Origin: Candidatus Solincola tengchongensis
GTDB taxonomy: Bacteria; Actinomycetota; Geothermincolia; Geothermincolales; RBG-13-55-18
Reading direction: 5' to 3'
NCBI GenBank assembly: GCA_015711895.1
Contig: JACVJH010000080.1
Location: 1 to 13,011, forward strand
Length of the DNA: 13,011 bases
Positions 1 to 6,615 of this stretch are shown here, piece by piece. The notes beneath the pieces were generated by a model that was given only the letters and a program-made list of their open reading frames with translations, did no database searches and was not told the origin of the DNA. Each line of letters starts with the position of its first letter. Position 1 is the first letter of the stretch. The position numbers were made by a program, and so were the translations under genes.

Positions 1-453
1 GAATACAAGGAGTTCGAGCTCACCAAGCTCAAGGGGACCCTGGTGGACCTCAACGCCTTCTACCCCCTCCTCTCCGGGCACAAGGACGTCCTGGAATGGC
101 AGTTGGAGATCCGCAAGCACAACGACGACCCCTACGACCTGGACGAGCTGCACCTGCACGTAGCCCCTGCGGAAGGAATCTCCAGGAAATACCTGGAAAA
201 GGAATTGTATGAGCTCCTGCAGAGGGAGGTGGAGATCGCCCCCACCCGGATCGTCTTCCACAGCCTTCCCCGCCTCCTGCAGAGGTTGGGCCTGGAGACC
301 AAGGGACGCGAGAAGCGCTTTCTGGACATGAGGCCGGGGTCCCCGGATTTCCGGAAGGCGGCGGGGCTGGAGGGCGGCGAGGAGGAACCCGAGGAATATC
401 AGGTGCCGCTGGCCTTCGAAGAGGACGAAGAGGAGGAAGGCGGCGAAGAATGA
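1..453 (+). CDS. C-terminal end of a phenylacetate-CoA-ligase-like adenylate-forming enzyme (5' partial)
   Basis: The frame is open from the first base and ends at TGA 451-453, so the gene starts upstream of the window; a GTG at 43 is only an internal codon. The visible 150 residues look like the small C-terminal domain of an AMP-binding ligase: a lysine-rich 'TKLKGTLVDLNAFYPLL' stretch, then 'EWQLEIRK', then 'DDPYDLDELHLHVAP'. This pattern is seen in phenylacetate-CoA-ligase-like proteins, which activate an aryl or acyl acid as an adenylate and pass it to CoA. The substrate cannot be told because the acid-binding N-terminal domain is missing. The last ~30 residues form a Glu/Asp-rich tail after the usual end of the domain, which is unusual for the family. 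A 114-bp spacer follows before glpK. Family assignment is by recognition of the C-terminal pattern only and is moderate. Confidence 0.55.
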   Translation, partial: EYKEFELTKLKGTLVDLNAFYPLLSGHKDVLEWQLEIRKHNDDPYDLDELHLHVAPAEGISRKYLEKELYELLQREVEIAPTRIVFHSLPRLLQRLGLETKGREKRFLDMRPGSPDFRKAAGLEGGEEEPEEYQVPLAFEEDEEEEGGEE

Positions 454-567
454 CCGGGAACGGTTGCCTCTCCCCGGCCCTCCCCGGACGGAGTTGATCG
501 CCGGTAGCGGAGACCATCCATTCCCGGAGCGGCGGTTCATGATGAAGAGGCGCACGAGGAGGTCGAG

Positions 568-2064
568 ATGATCGTCCTGGCCATCGACCAGGGGACCACG
601 GGGACCAAATGCATCTGTTTCGACCGCGACCAGCGAGTGGTGTCCAGCCACTCCCAGGAATTCCCACAATATTTTCCCCGCCCCGGATGGGTGGAGCACG
701 ACGCGGAGGAGATATGGGAATGCACCCTCGATTCCGCCCGCCGCGCCCTGGAAGGGGCGGGGATCTCTCCCGGAGAGGTGGCCGCAGTGGGCATAACCAA
801 TCAGAGGGAGACGACGGTCATCTGGGACCGGGAGAGCGGGAAACCGGTGCGCAAGGCCATCGTCTGGCAGTGCCGCCGCAGCGCCGACATCTGTTCCCGC
901 TGCCGGGAGCAGGGGCTGGAGGACGAGGTGCATCGCAAGACCGGCCTCGTGCTGGACCCTTACTTCTCGGGCACCAAGCTGACCTGGGTCATGGAGCACG
1001 AGCCGGAGATAGCACGCCGCGCCCAGGCCGGCGAGCTGTGCTTCGGCACCGTCGACTCCTGGCTTCTCTACCGCCTCACCGGGGGCCGGGTGCACGCCAC
1101 CGACGCTTCCAACGCCAGCCGCACCCTGCTCTTCAACCTCCATGACCTGGCCTGGGATGAGGAGCTGGCGCGCATCTTCCGGGTGCCCATGTCCATGCTC
1201 CCGGAGGTCAGGGACTCCAGCGGCGTGTTCGGGGAGACCGACCCCGCTTCTTTCCTGGGGATCACCGCTCCCGTGGCGGGTATCGCCGGGGACCAGCAGG
1301 CGGCCCTCTTCGGCCAGGCCTGCTTCCGGCCGGGGATGACCAAGAACACCTACGGCACGGGGAGTTTCGTCCTCATGAACACCGGCGACAAACCCACGCT
1401 CTCCTCCCGGGGCCTCCTCACCACCGTGGCCTGGAGCATAGGCGGAAAGGCCACCTACGCGCTGGAGGGCTCCATCTTCATCACCGGGGCGGCGGTAAAC
1501 TGGCTGCGCGACGGCCTGCAGATAATCTCCGATGTGGCGGAGGTCGATGAGCTGGCCTCCCAGGTGGAGGACACCGGCGGGGTCTACTTCGTGCCCGCCT
1601 TCGTGGGCCTGGGAGCCCCCTACTGGAATCCGCGTGCCCGAGCCCTGCTCATCGGCATGACCCGTGGCACCACGCGGGCTCACGTCGCCCGGGCGGTCAT
1701 CGAGTCCATGGCTCTCCAGACCTGCGATGTGGTGGAGGCCATGGTGGAGGAGACGGGAATACCCCTGAAGGAACTGCGCGTGGACGGCGGGGCCAGCGTC
1801 ATGGACATGCTCCTGCAGTACCAGGCCGACCTCCTGGGAGTGCCCGTGCGCCGCCCCGTCGTCCCGGAGACCACCTCGCTGGGGGCGGCGCTCCTCGCCG
1901 GCCTGGCCACCGGCGTATGGAAGGACCTGGAAGAGATAGAGGAGCGCTGGCAAGTGGACCGGGAGGCCCTTCCCGATTCCTCGGCGGCGGAGCGGGCGCG
2001 TGAGATGCGCCAATACTGGAAACGCGCCGTGGAGCGCAGCCTGGACTGGGCTCTGGAGGAATGA
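568..2064 (+). CDS. glpK: Glycerol kinase
   Basis: ATP-dependent phosphorylation of glycerol to sn-glycerol 3-phosphate in the cytoplasm. The 498 residues match the usual GlpK length and carry the FGGY-kinase landmarks: DQGTTGTK (7-14), GWVEHDAEEIW (40-50), NQRETT (78-83, glycerol-binding Arg80/Glu81), PYFSGTK (131-137, Tyr132), GDQQAALFGQ (241-250, catalytic base Asp242), NTYGTGSF (260-267), WLRD (312-315), FVGLGAPYW (345-353), DGGAS (406-410) and ETTSLGAA (434-441). The ATG is preceded by AGGAGG at 557-562 with a 5-nt spacer. The loop before GDQQAA is short: it lacks the GGTR segment that binds fructose-1,6-bisphosphate in E. coli GlpK and has no His like the HPr-phosphorylated one of Firmicutes enzymes, so neither control is expected (inference). 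No glpF or glpD is adjacent, so this copy stands apart from a glycerol operon. Confidence 0.97.
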   Translation: MIVLAIDQGTTGTKCICFDRDQRVVSSHSQEFPQYFPRPGWVEHDAEEIWECTLDSARRALEGAGISPGEVAAVGITNQRETTVIWDRESGKPVRKAIVWQCRRSADICSRCREQGLEDEVHRKTGLVLDPYFSGTKLTWVMEHEPEIARRAQAGELCFGTVDSWLLYRLTGGRVHATDASNASRTLLFNLHDLAWDEELARIFRVPMSMLPEVRDSSGVFGETDPASFLGITAPVAGIAGDQQAALFGQACFRPGMTKNTYGTGSFVLMNTGDKPTLSSRGLLTTVAWSIGGKATYALEGSIFITGAAVNWLRDGLQIISDVAEVDELASQVEDTGGVYFVPAFVGLGAPYWNPRARALLIGMTRGTTRAHVARAVIESMALQTCDVVEAMVEETGIPLKELRVDGGASVMDMLLQYQADLLGVPVRRPVVPETTSLGAALLAGLATGVWKDLEEIEERWQVDREALPDSSAAERAREMRQYWKRAVERSLDWALEE

Positions 2065-2068
2065 AGAG

Positions 2069-2119
2069 CCGGCAGAGGGCCTGTGCCGGAGGCGTCCGGG
2101 GCGGAAGCGCCGCCCTTGT
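2069..2119 (+). terminator. Tandem GC-rich hairpins after glpK, probable terminator
   Basis: Five bases after the glpK stop, CCGGCA (2069-2074) pairs with TGCCGG (2084-2089) around a 9-nt loop. A second stem, GGGCGG (2099-2104) with CCGCCC (2110-2115), has a 5-nt loop and is followed by TTGT. The stems are strong but the U-tract is very short, so this is a weak intrinsic terminator candidate. Confidence 0.4.
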
Positions 2120-2411
2120 CGTATCCGGGAGCGCGATGCGAAAACACTCCCGGGCCGGATGGCGAGGGGATCGATGCCCGCAGGGTCGTGCGCGGAAGAA
2201 GATCACGCGATACCCCCATGGGCGCGATTCGGGGGATTGAAGTCCGTCCCGCCCGCTCTACGGACGAGCGGCGGTGAATGTCCGGGCAGCCCGGATGCGA
2301 GAATCGGAGGTGCGATCGCAAGCGCTCGCGAAACAGGAGAGGGCAACGCGAAAACCCCAAGCCGAAGACTGCGCCCGTGACCGGGCTTTTCCGATGTGTG
2401 CAAGTGGCGCC

Positions 2412-2428
2412 CTCCGCGGACCGCGGAG
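2412..2428. promoter_or_regulatory. Perfect 17-bp palindrome upstream of the esterase RBS (possible operator)
   Basis: CTCCGCGG-A-CCGCGGAG is an exact 8-bp inverted repeat with a single central base. It ends 8 bp before the GGGAGGTG ribosome binding site (2437-2444) of the esterase. The 1-nt spacer disfavours an RNA hairpin unless the central pairs open, so a dimeric DNA-binding repressor site is one reading. No regulator gene is next to it. Confidence 0.35.
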
Positions 2429-2448
2429 AGAGTGACGGGAGGTGAAAA

Positions 2449-3201
2449 ATGACTGAAGAGGTCTGGCCGGACGCTCAACCCTTCCGGTTCGAGGGCGGTA
2501 AGACCGGGGTCCTCGTGGTCCACGGTTTCACCGGCTGCACCCAGAGCATGCGCCCCCTGGGGGAGGGCCTGGCGGAGGCAGGGTTCACGGTCCTCGGGCC
2601 CCGGCTCCCCGGCCACGGGACGAGCGTGGAGGACATGGCCGGGCGGAGATGGGAGGAATGGACCGGGGAAGCGGAGAAGGGCCTGCTGGAGCTGCTCGAC
2701 CGCTGCGACAAGGTCTTCGTGACCGGTCTTTCCATGGGAGGCACCATAACCTGCTACCTCGGCGAGAAATACGCCGACCGGGTCTCCGGCCTCATGCCCA
2801 TCAACGCCGCGGTGGCCAAGCTCAACCCGCTGATGCCCCTCACCCCACTTGCCAAGTATTTCCTGAAGACCATCCCCGGGGTGGGAAGCGACATCAAGGA
2901 CCCCGACTCCAAGGAGCTCTGTTACGACAAGGTCCCGGTGCGCGCCGCGGCGGAGCTCTACGAGCTCATGAAGATCACCAAGCGAGGACTGCCCAGGATA
3001 ACAGCGCCCATACTGATCTTCGCCTCCCGCGAGGACCATGTGGTGCCCACCACCAACGGACCCTATATCCTGGATCACGTGAGCTCCCCCGACAAGGAGC
3101 TGGTGTGGCTGGAGAACTCCTACCACGTGGCCACCCTGGATTACGACAAGGACCTCATCGTGAGGCGCTGCGTGGAGTTCATGCGCCGCCTGGGCGGCTG
3201 A
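2449..3201 (+). CDS. Alpha/beta-hydrolase, Est30-like carboxylesterase
   Basis: Cytoplasmic serine hydrolase of about 250 residues, the same size as the Geobacillus Est30 carboxylesterase / thermostable monoacylglycerol lipase group, which cleaves short- to medium-chain acyl esters. The oxyanion-hole motif HGFTG is at 25-29, the nucleophile elbow GLSMGG gives Ser95, the acid is Asp196 in 'SREDHVVP', and the base is His226 in 'SYHVATLDYD'; these nearly coincide with Ser94/Asp193/His223 of Est30. Residues ~120-180 form the short helical cap. There is no signal peptide. The ATG has a strong GGGAGGTG Shine-Dalgarno 4 nt upstream. It is separated from glpK by a terminator-like gap and from the next gene by its own promoter, so it is probably monocistronic. 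A role in acylglycerol breakdown feeding glycerol to GlpK is possible but is inference from proximity only; the natural substrate is unknown. Confidence 0.92.
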   Translation: MTEEVWPDAQPFRFEGGKTGVLVVHGFTGCTQSMRPLGEGLAEAGFTVLGPRLPGHGTSVEDMAGRRWEEWTGEAEKGLLELLDRCDKVFVTGLSMGGTITCYLGEKYADRVSGLMPINAAVAKLNPLMPLTPLAKYFLKTIPGVGSDIKDPDSKELCYDKVPVRAAAELYELMKITKRGLPRITAPILIFASREDHVVPTTNGPYILDHVSSPDKELVWLENSYHVATLDYDKDLIVRRCVEFMRRLGG

Positions 3202-3217
3202 CGTCTCAACGCCATAC

Positions 3218-3246
3218 TTTAAATCAAGTTTTATTCGGTATATTAT
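3218..3246 (+). promoter_or_regulatory. Sigma70-type promoter for the propeller gene
   Basis: TTTAAA (3218-3223, 4/6 to the -35 consensus) and TATTAT (3241-3246, 5/6 to the -10 consensus) are separated by exactly 17 bp. They lie in an AT-rich patch between the esterase stop and the propeller start, giving a predicted start near 3253 and a ~40-nt leader. Confidence 0.5.
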
Positions 3247-3293
3247 TATTTCAAGTAACGGCGCTTAACAAGCGGTTAAAGGGCTGCCGGTAA

Positions 3294-3776
3294 ATGGGGG
3301 TGGTAATGATGCTTTGCGCGCGCCGTGATTCCCTTTCCGTTTTTCTCGCCTCGGCGGTACTGCTCTTCTTCCTTCTCCTGCCCGCCATCTCCGGTCCGCC
3401 GAGTCTGGCCGAGGCACCGCAGGGTTGGTATCCCCAGGACTCGGGGACCTCGGTGCACCTCATGGCCGTGGAGGCGGTGGACGAGACGACCGCCTGGATC
3501 ACCGGATACAACGGCACCATTCTCAAGACCACCGACGGAGGGGCCACCTGGGTGGCGCAGAACTCGGGCGTGACCTCGGAACTGCGCAGCCTCTCGGTGG
3601 TGGATGCCAGTACCGCCTGGGCGGCGGGGGATTACCTCCTCCGCACCACAAACGGCGGTGCCACCTGGTCCAAACTGAACCTGGGGAAGAACTTCTACGC
3701 CTACCACGTATGTGCGGTGAGTACCAGTGTGGTTTGGGTGGCCGGCAATTACTGGGTGGAGTCGAAAGGCGATTAA
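3294..3776 (+). CDS. N-terminal part of the double-propeller protein: signal peptide and first blades
   Basis: This 160-residue piece begins with a Sec-type signal peptide: a short Arg-containing n-region, a hydrophobic core at ~14-33 and an A-x-A site near residue 41. Two complete YCF48 blades follow ('TGYNGTILKTTDGGATW' and 'AGDYLLRTTNGGATW') and the start of a third, which is cut by TAA after '...ESKGD'. The ATG at 3294 has AAAGGG (3278-3283) 10 nt upstream; ATGs at 3306 or 3309 are also possible, the latter with GGGGGTGG at 3296-3303. Alone this fragment could not form a closed propeller. Confidence 0.7.
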   Translation: MGVVMMLCARRDSLSVFLASAVLLFFLLLPAISGPPSLAEAPQGWYPQDSGTSVHLMAVEAVDETTAWITGYNGTILKTTDGGATWVAQNSGVTSELRSLSVVDASTAWAAGDYLLRTTNGGATWSKLNLGKNFYAYHVCAVSTSVVWVAGNYWVESKGD

Positions 3777-3785
3777 CAGCGCCAG

Positions 3786-6218
3786 GTGCGCAAGAGCATA
3801 AACGGCGGGGTGAGTTGGACCACCTACGTCCTGCCCACAACCGAACCGATCAACGACCTGTGCGCCGTGGACGCCTCAACGGCCTGGGTGGCCTGTATGG
3901 ACGGGGTCATCCTAAAGACCACCAACGGCGGGAGCGTCTGGAATAAGCTGTCAACAGAAACCGGGGACACCTTCACGGACATGGACGTCCTGAACGCCGA
4001 CACGGTCTTTGCCGTCTCCGGAAACCGCGTCTACAGGACATGGGACGGGGGGATGTATTGGAACTTCTCGGAGATCGGACTGGGCTATCTCCGGGCCGTG
4101 GAAGCGGTGAGTCCCTCCACCATCTGGGCCGCGGGCGACAACGGGCTCATCGTCAAGTCCACGGACGGTGGCGGCACCTGGACCAGGCAACAGCCCCAGG
4201 ACACGAATCTGCGCAACTATTACGGCATCTCCGCGGTAAACGCCGACGTGGCCTGGATCGCGGGCTCGGACGGTAAGATCCTCCACACCGTGAACGGAGG
4301 CGTGGAGCCGCCACCCGTCCCGGAAATAACCCATGTGCAACCTTATACCGTTTATCCCCTTTCGCTGGTCTCGGTCTACGGGAACACCTTCGGCCCCTTT
4401 ACCTCTCCCGAGGATTACGGGAAGAACTTCTATCTCTCCCTGGACTCCGAGACGGTACCTTTTTCCAACATCCTCAAATGGGAAGACGACGAGGTGGACT
4501 TCAGGGTGCCGTCCGGGCTTCCGCCCGGGCCCGTGGAGGTGAGCGTCACCGTCAACGGGTTCAGTTCCAACAGGGAGAGCATCATCGTCCTGGAGGCCCC
4601 GACCAAGGGCTGGCGCCTCCAGGATCCTGGGGTCAACATGCCCCTTTTCTCCGTCTCCGCGGCGGACGCCGACACCGCCTGGGCTGTGGGTTACAACGGC
4701 ACCATAATCAAGACCGCCGACGGCGGCAACACCTGGACGCCTCAGAACTCCGGGACCACCAAGGCCCTGCTTGCGGTCTCCGCGGCCAGCCCCCGCGTGG
4801 CCTGGGCCGGCGGCGAGGAGGTCCTCCTCCTCACCGTGGACGGCGGCGAAAGCTGGCACACGGTCTCCGCAGAACCGGGTTACTACGTTTACGACATCGC
4901 CGCCGTCGACGAGCAGAACTGCTGGGTGGTGGGAGGCGCCCCCCTACCGCAGTACATGCCGGGCCGCGGCTTCATCCTCAGGACACGAGACGGCGGAAGG
5001 AACTGGGAGCTGCAGGTGGTCAACCATACCTATACCTTCTATAGCATATCCGCCGCGGGCGACGACGCCGCCTGGGCGGCAGGGGGGGAGATGATGCTCT
5101 ACGGGACTTCCGGAATCATGCTCAGGACCACCGATGGAGGTACCACCTGGACCCCCTGCGGATCCACGGACCGCAGCTGGTGGCGCATCGCCGCCTGCGA
5201 TGCCAGTAACGCCATGGCCTGGGGCACGGTTCGTGACGGCAATTATCCTTTTGGCATAAGGCCGGACTGCCGGAGGACCAGGGACGGGGGAGCGACCTGG
5301 ACCATCTTCAGCGATCTGCAGATGGCCAGGATCTACCTGCCCTACAGCGGCGCGGAGATGCTCGATCCTCAGACCGTCTGGATGGCGGCCTCCGGCACCT
5401 CGGCTTGGTCTCGCGATGCGGGCATCGCCAAGACGGTCGACGGTGGGGCAAGCTGGAGCTATCAACTGGACGAAAATTACGGTTACCCCACCATTCCGGC
5501 AATCGACGTCAGCGCCGTGGACCGGGACACGGCCTGGGCGGTGGGCGGCTACTACCTCCTGCACACCACGGACGGGGGATACGCCGGCCCGGCCCCGGTC
5601 ATCGACTCCATCTCTCCCACATCGGGCGGGGCATATGAGGTGGTGACCGTCGAGGGCAGCAACTTCAGGGAGAGGTTGACGGTCCTTTTCGGGGACAAGC
5701 CCGCCTCCGTGGAGTCCCGGACGGACACCCGCATAGTGTGCCGGGCCCCGGAGATAGGCGCGTCCGACCTGCGGGTCCCCGTGACCGTAACCACTCCCAA
5801 CGGCACCTCCAACCCGGCCTACTTCAGTTACGGGAGGGGCTTCACAGTTCTGTCCATCGAGCCCAACCAGGGTTCCCAGCTCTCCTTCCAGGTCACGGCG
5901 AGCATAAGGGGGACCGGCTTCCTCCCCGGGGCCACGGTCCGGCTGGAGAAGGGAGCGGCGGTGATCGACGCCATTGGCGCCAACGTGGTCTCCATGGAGC
6001 GCATCGACTGCGTACTGCCGCTCTGGGGAGCGGAGCCGGGAACCTACGACGTGGTGGTGAAAAACCCCGACGGCAGCGAGGCCAGGTTGGCGGGCGGCTT
6101 CACGGTGACCTCGGCCTGCGGCCAGGGCGGAGGCGCAGCGGCCCTCCTGGCGGGCGCTTCACTTGGGCTGCTCTCACTCGCCGGTTCCCGCTGCCGGCGC
6201 CGGAGGAGAGAGGCTTAG
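3786..6218 (+). CDS. Main part of the double-propeller / TIG protein with C-terminal anchor
   Basis: This is the 810-codon remainder in the same frame; the GTG at 3786 lacks a Shine-Dalgarno and is probably not a true start. It holds the rest of blade 3 and blades 4-7 of propeller 1, a TIG-like Ig domain (~173-272), a full second seven-bladed YCF48 propeller (~274-600), two further TIG-like domains (~602-687 with the typical 'PVIDSISPTSGG' opening, and ~688-774), and a tripartite tail from ~776: Ser-Ala-Cys-Gly-Gln-Gly-Gly-Gly, a ~20-residue hydrophobic helix, then 'SRCRRRRREA'. The tail resembles CTERM-type sorting/anchor signals. The protein should sit outside the membrane and bind or scaffold something. 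Blade 3 of propeller 2 has an insertion before its DGG motif in the same place as blade 3 of propeller 1, which points to duplication of the whole propeller. Confidence 0.8.
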   Translation: MRKSINGGVSWTTYVLPTTEPINDLCAVDASTAWVACMDGVILKTTNGGSVWNKLSTETGDTFTDMDVLNADTVFAVSGNRVYRTWDGGMYWNFSEIGLGYLRAVEAVSPSTIWAAGDNGLIVKSTDGGGTWTRQQPQDTNLRNYYGISAVNADVAWIAGSDGKILHTVNGGVEPPPVPEITHVQPYTVYPLSLVSVYGNTFGPFTSPEDYGKNFYLSLDSETVPFSNILKWEDDEVDFRVPSGLPPGPVEVSVTVNGFSSNRESIIVLEAPTKGWRLQDPGVNMPLFSVSAADADTAWAVGYNGTIIKTADGGNTWTPQNSGTTKALLAVSAASPRVAWAGGEEVLLLTVDGGESWHTVSAEPGYYVYDIAAVDEQNCWVVGGAPLPQYMPGRGFILRTRDGGRNWELQVVNHTYTFYSISAAGDDAAWAAGGEMMLYGTSGIMLRTTDGGTTWTPCGSTDRSWWRIAACDASNAMAWGTVRDGNYPFGIRPDCRRTRDGGATWTIFSDLQMARIYLPYSGAEMLDPQTVWMAASGTSAWSRDAGIAKTVDGGASWSYQLDENYGYPTIPAIDVSAVDRDTAWAVGGYYLLHTTDGGYAGPAPVIDSISPTSGGAYEVVTVEGSNFRERLTVLFGDKPASVESRTDTRIVCRAPEIGASDLRVPVTVTTPNGTSNPAYFSYGRGFTVLSIEPNQGSQLSFQVTASIRGTGFLPGATVRLEKGAAVIDAIGANVVSMERIDCVLPLWGAEPGTYDVVVKNPDGSEARLAGGFTVTSACGQGGGAAALLAGASLGLLSLAGSRCRRRRREA

Positions 6219-6294
6219 AGCACCTGCATAGATTGAAGGCGTCGCAAACGGGAAAAGGCACCCGGGGACGGGTATCTGATCTGCGATGATCTGA

Positions 6295-6358
6295 GGATTC
6301 GGCCAAGCAATAAGCCTTGCAAGAAAGGCACAAGGCGGTCACGCACCGCTCCGAATCC
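6295..6358. ncRNA. Candidate structured RNA (three-way junction), unknown family
   Basis: GGATTCGG (6295-6302) pairs perfectly with CCGAATCC (6351-6358), enclosing two further helices: GCCTT/AAGGC (6314-6318 with 6325-6329, 6-nt loop) and GCGGT/ACCGC (6335-6339 with 6345-6349, 5-nt loop). An alternative helix GCCTTG/CAAGGC (6314-6319 with 6331-6336) competes with both, as a switching RNA could. It could be read from either strand. It is not a tRNA, and I do not recognise it as a known riboswitch. Chance pairing in GC-rich DNA cannot be excluded. Confidence 0.3.
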
Positions 6359-6562
6359 GTCGTCGGTGCATGCCTACCTGCGCCTTATATTTTTATATGC
6401 ATCTCCACCGGTAACACGGCTCCCCCGCTACTCCTGGGCCGTCATATCTTAAAAATGAGATCTCTGCGTATGTTCGCTTGAACAGGCACCACGCCCGCCG
6501 AGTCGGCGTCTGCCGGGAAACGGCCTTGAAAGCTTGTAATCGCGGCAGCATCGTGAAATAAT

Positions 6563-6600
6563 TTGACATCAATGATTGATAAATATTAAATATTTATAAT
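6563..6600 (+). promoter_or_regulatory. Promoter region of the DUF3343 / double-cubane operon
   Basis: A perfect -35 TTGACA lies at 6563-6568 with TTAAAT (6586-6591, 4/6) 17 bp downstream. A perfect -10 TATAAT lies at 6595-6600 but has only a weak -35 (ATGATT at 6572-6577). The second reading would start transcription about 7 nt before the ATG, giving a near-leaderless mRNA; the first gives a leader of about 16 nt. The block is almost purely A/T, unlike the rest of the window. Confidence 0.55.
6579..6597. promoter_or_regulatory. AT-rich palindrome 1, probable operator
   Basis: ATAAATAT-TAA-ATATTTAT is a perfect 8-bp inverted repeat lying across the possible -10 elements. A second, shorter palindrome with the same half-site begins 22 bp downstream, about two helical turns, which suits cooperative binding of a dimeric regulator. 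Confidence 0.45.
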
Positions 6601-6615
6601 ATAAATAATATTTAT
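6601..6615. promoter_or_regulatory. AT-rich palindrome 2, overlapping the DUF3343 start codon
   Basis: ATAAAT-AAT-ATTTAT is a perfect 6-bp inverted repeat with a 3-bp centre, sharing the ATAAAT/ATTTAT half-site with palindrome 1. Its last two bases are the A and T of the DUF3343 start codon, so a bound protein would block transcription start, and an RNA stem would hide the ATG. Confidence 0.45.

Larger units (their letters stand above)
2065..2448. other. 384-bp non-coding gap between glpK and the esterase
   Basis: No reading frame here has a recognisable protein or a good ribosome binding site. It holds GC-rich hairpins just after glpK (annotated separately), a TCCGGG-CAG-CCCGGA hairpin at 2281-2295, a single GCGATCGC palindrome at 2312-2319, and a perfect 8-1-8 palindrome at 2412-2428 close to the esterase start. 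I see no clear sigma70-type promoter and do not recognise a known riboswitch. Confidence 0.6.
3294..6218 (+). pseudogene. Double YCF48-type propeller / TIG surface protein interrupted by one in-frame stop
   Basis: Reading straight through TAA 3774-3776 gives a single 974-codon gene in one frame. Order: signal peptide; propeller 1 with seven 'W-x-x-G...KTTDGGxTW' blades (about 3420-4305); an IPT/TIG-like domain (4306-4600); propeller 2 with seven blades (4603-5583); two more IPT/TIG-like domains (5590-5845, 5846-6110); and a Cys-Gly-rich, hydrophobic, Arg-rich C-terminus. The stop falls inside blade 3 of propeller 1, and the blade pattern continues in the same frame right after it, so there is no frameshift: one base change in a sense codon such as TAC or TAT explains it. 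The second half has no signal peptide and no ribosome binding site of its own. Either the locus is a recent pseudogene or the base is a sequencing/assembly error. YCF48 proteins are extracytoplasmic assembly or binding factors; the partner here is unknown. Confidence 0.75.
6219..6613. other. 395-bp non-coding gap upstream of the DUF3343 gene
   Basis: No supported protein-coding frame. Left part: a small ACCCG/CGGGT hairpin (6260-6273) and the candidate branched RNA at 6295-6358. Middle: an isolated AT-rich block at 6384-6402, and two small GC hairpins at 6496-6508 (CGCCG-AGT-CGGCG) and 6512-6524 (GCCG-GGAAA-CGGC). Right part: the strongly AT-rich promoter and palindrome region from about 6559. 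Confidence 0.6.

Noticed and set aside
2000..2380. 126-codon + frame running from the end of glpK into the gap
   Set aside because: It begins inside glpK in another frame, is Arg/Pro-rich and has no family resemblance or ribosome binding site.
3774..3776. Stop-codon reassignment or programmed read-through of TAA
   Set aside because: Two neighbouring genes (9412 and 9441 ends) use TAA as a normal stop, and no recoding signal is visible; a mutation or base error is simpler.
6295..6358. tRNA or tRNA-Sec-like gene (8-bp closing stem)
   Set aside because: Only 64 nt, no TTCGA-type T-loop, no D-loop GG pair and no anticodon arm of the right size on either strand.
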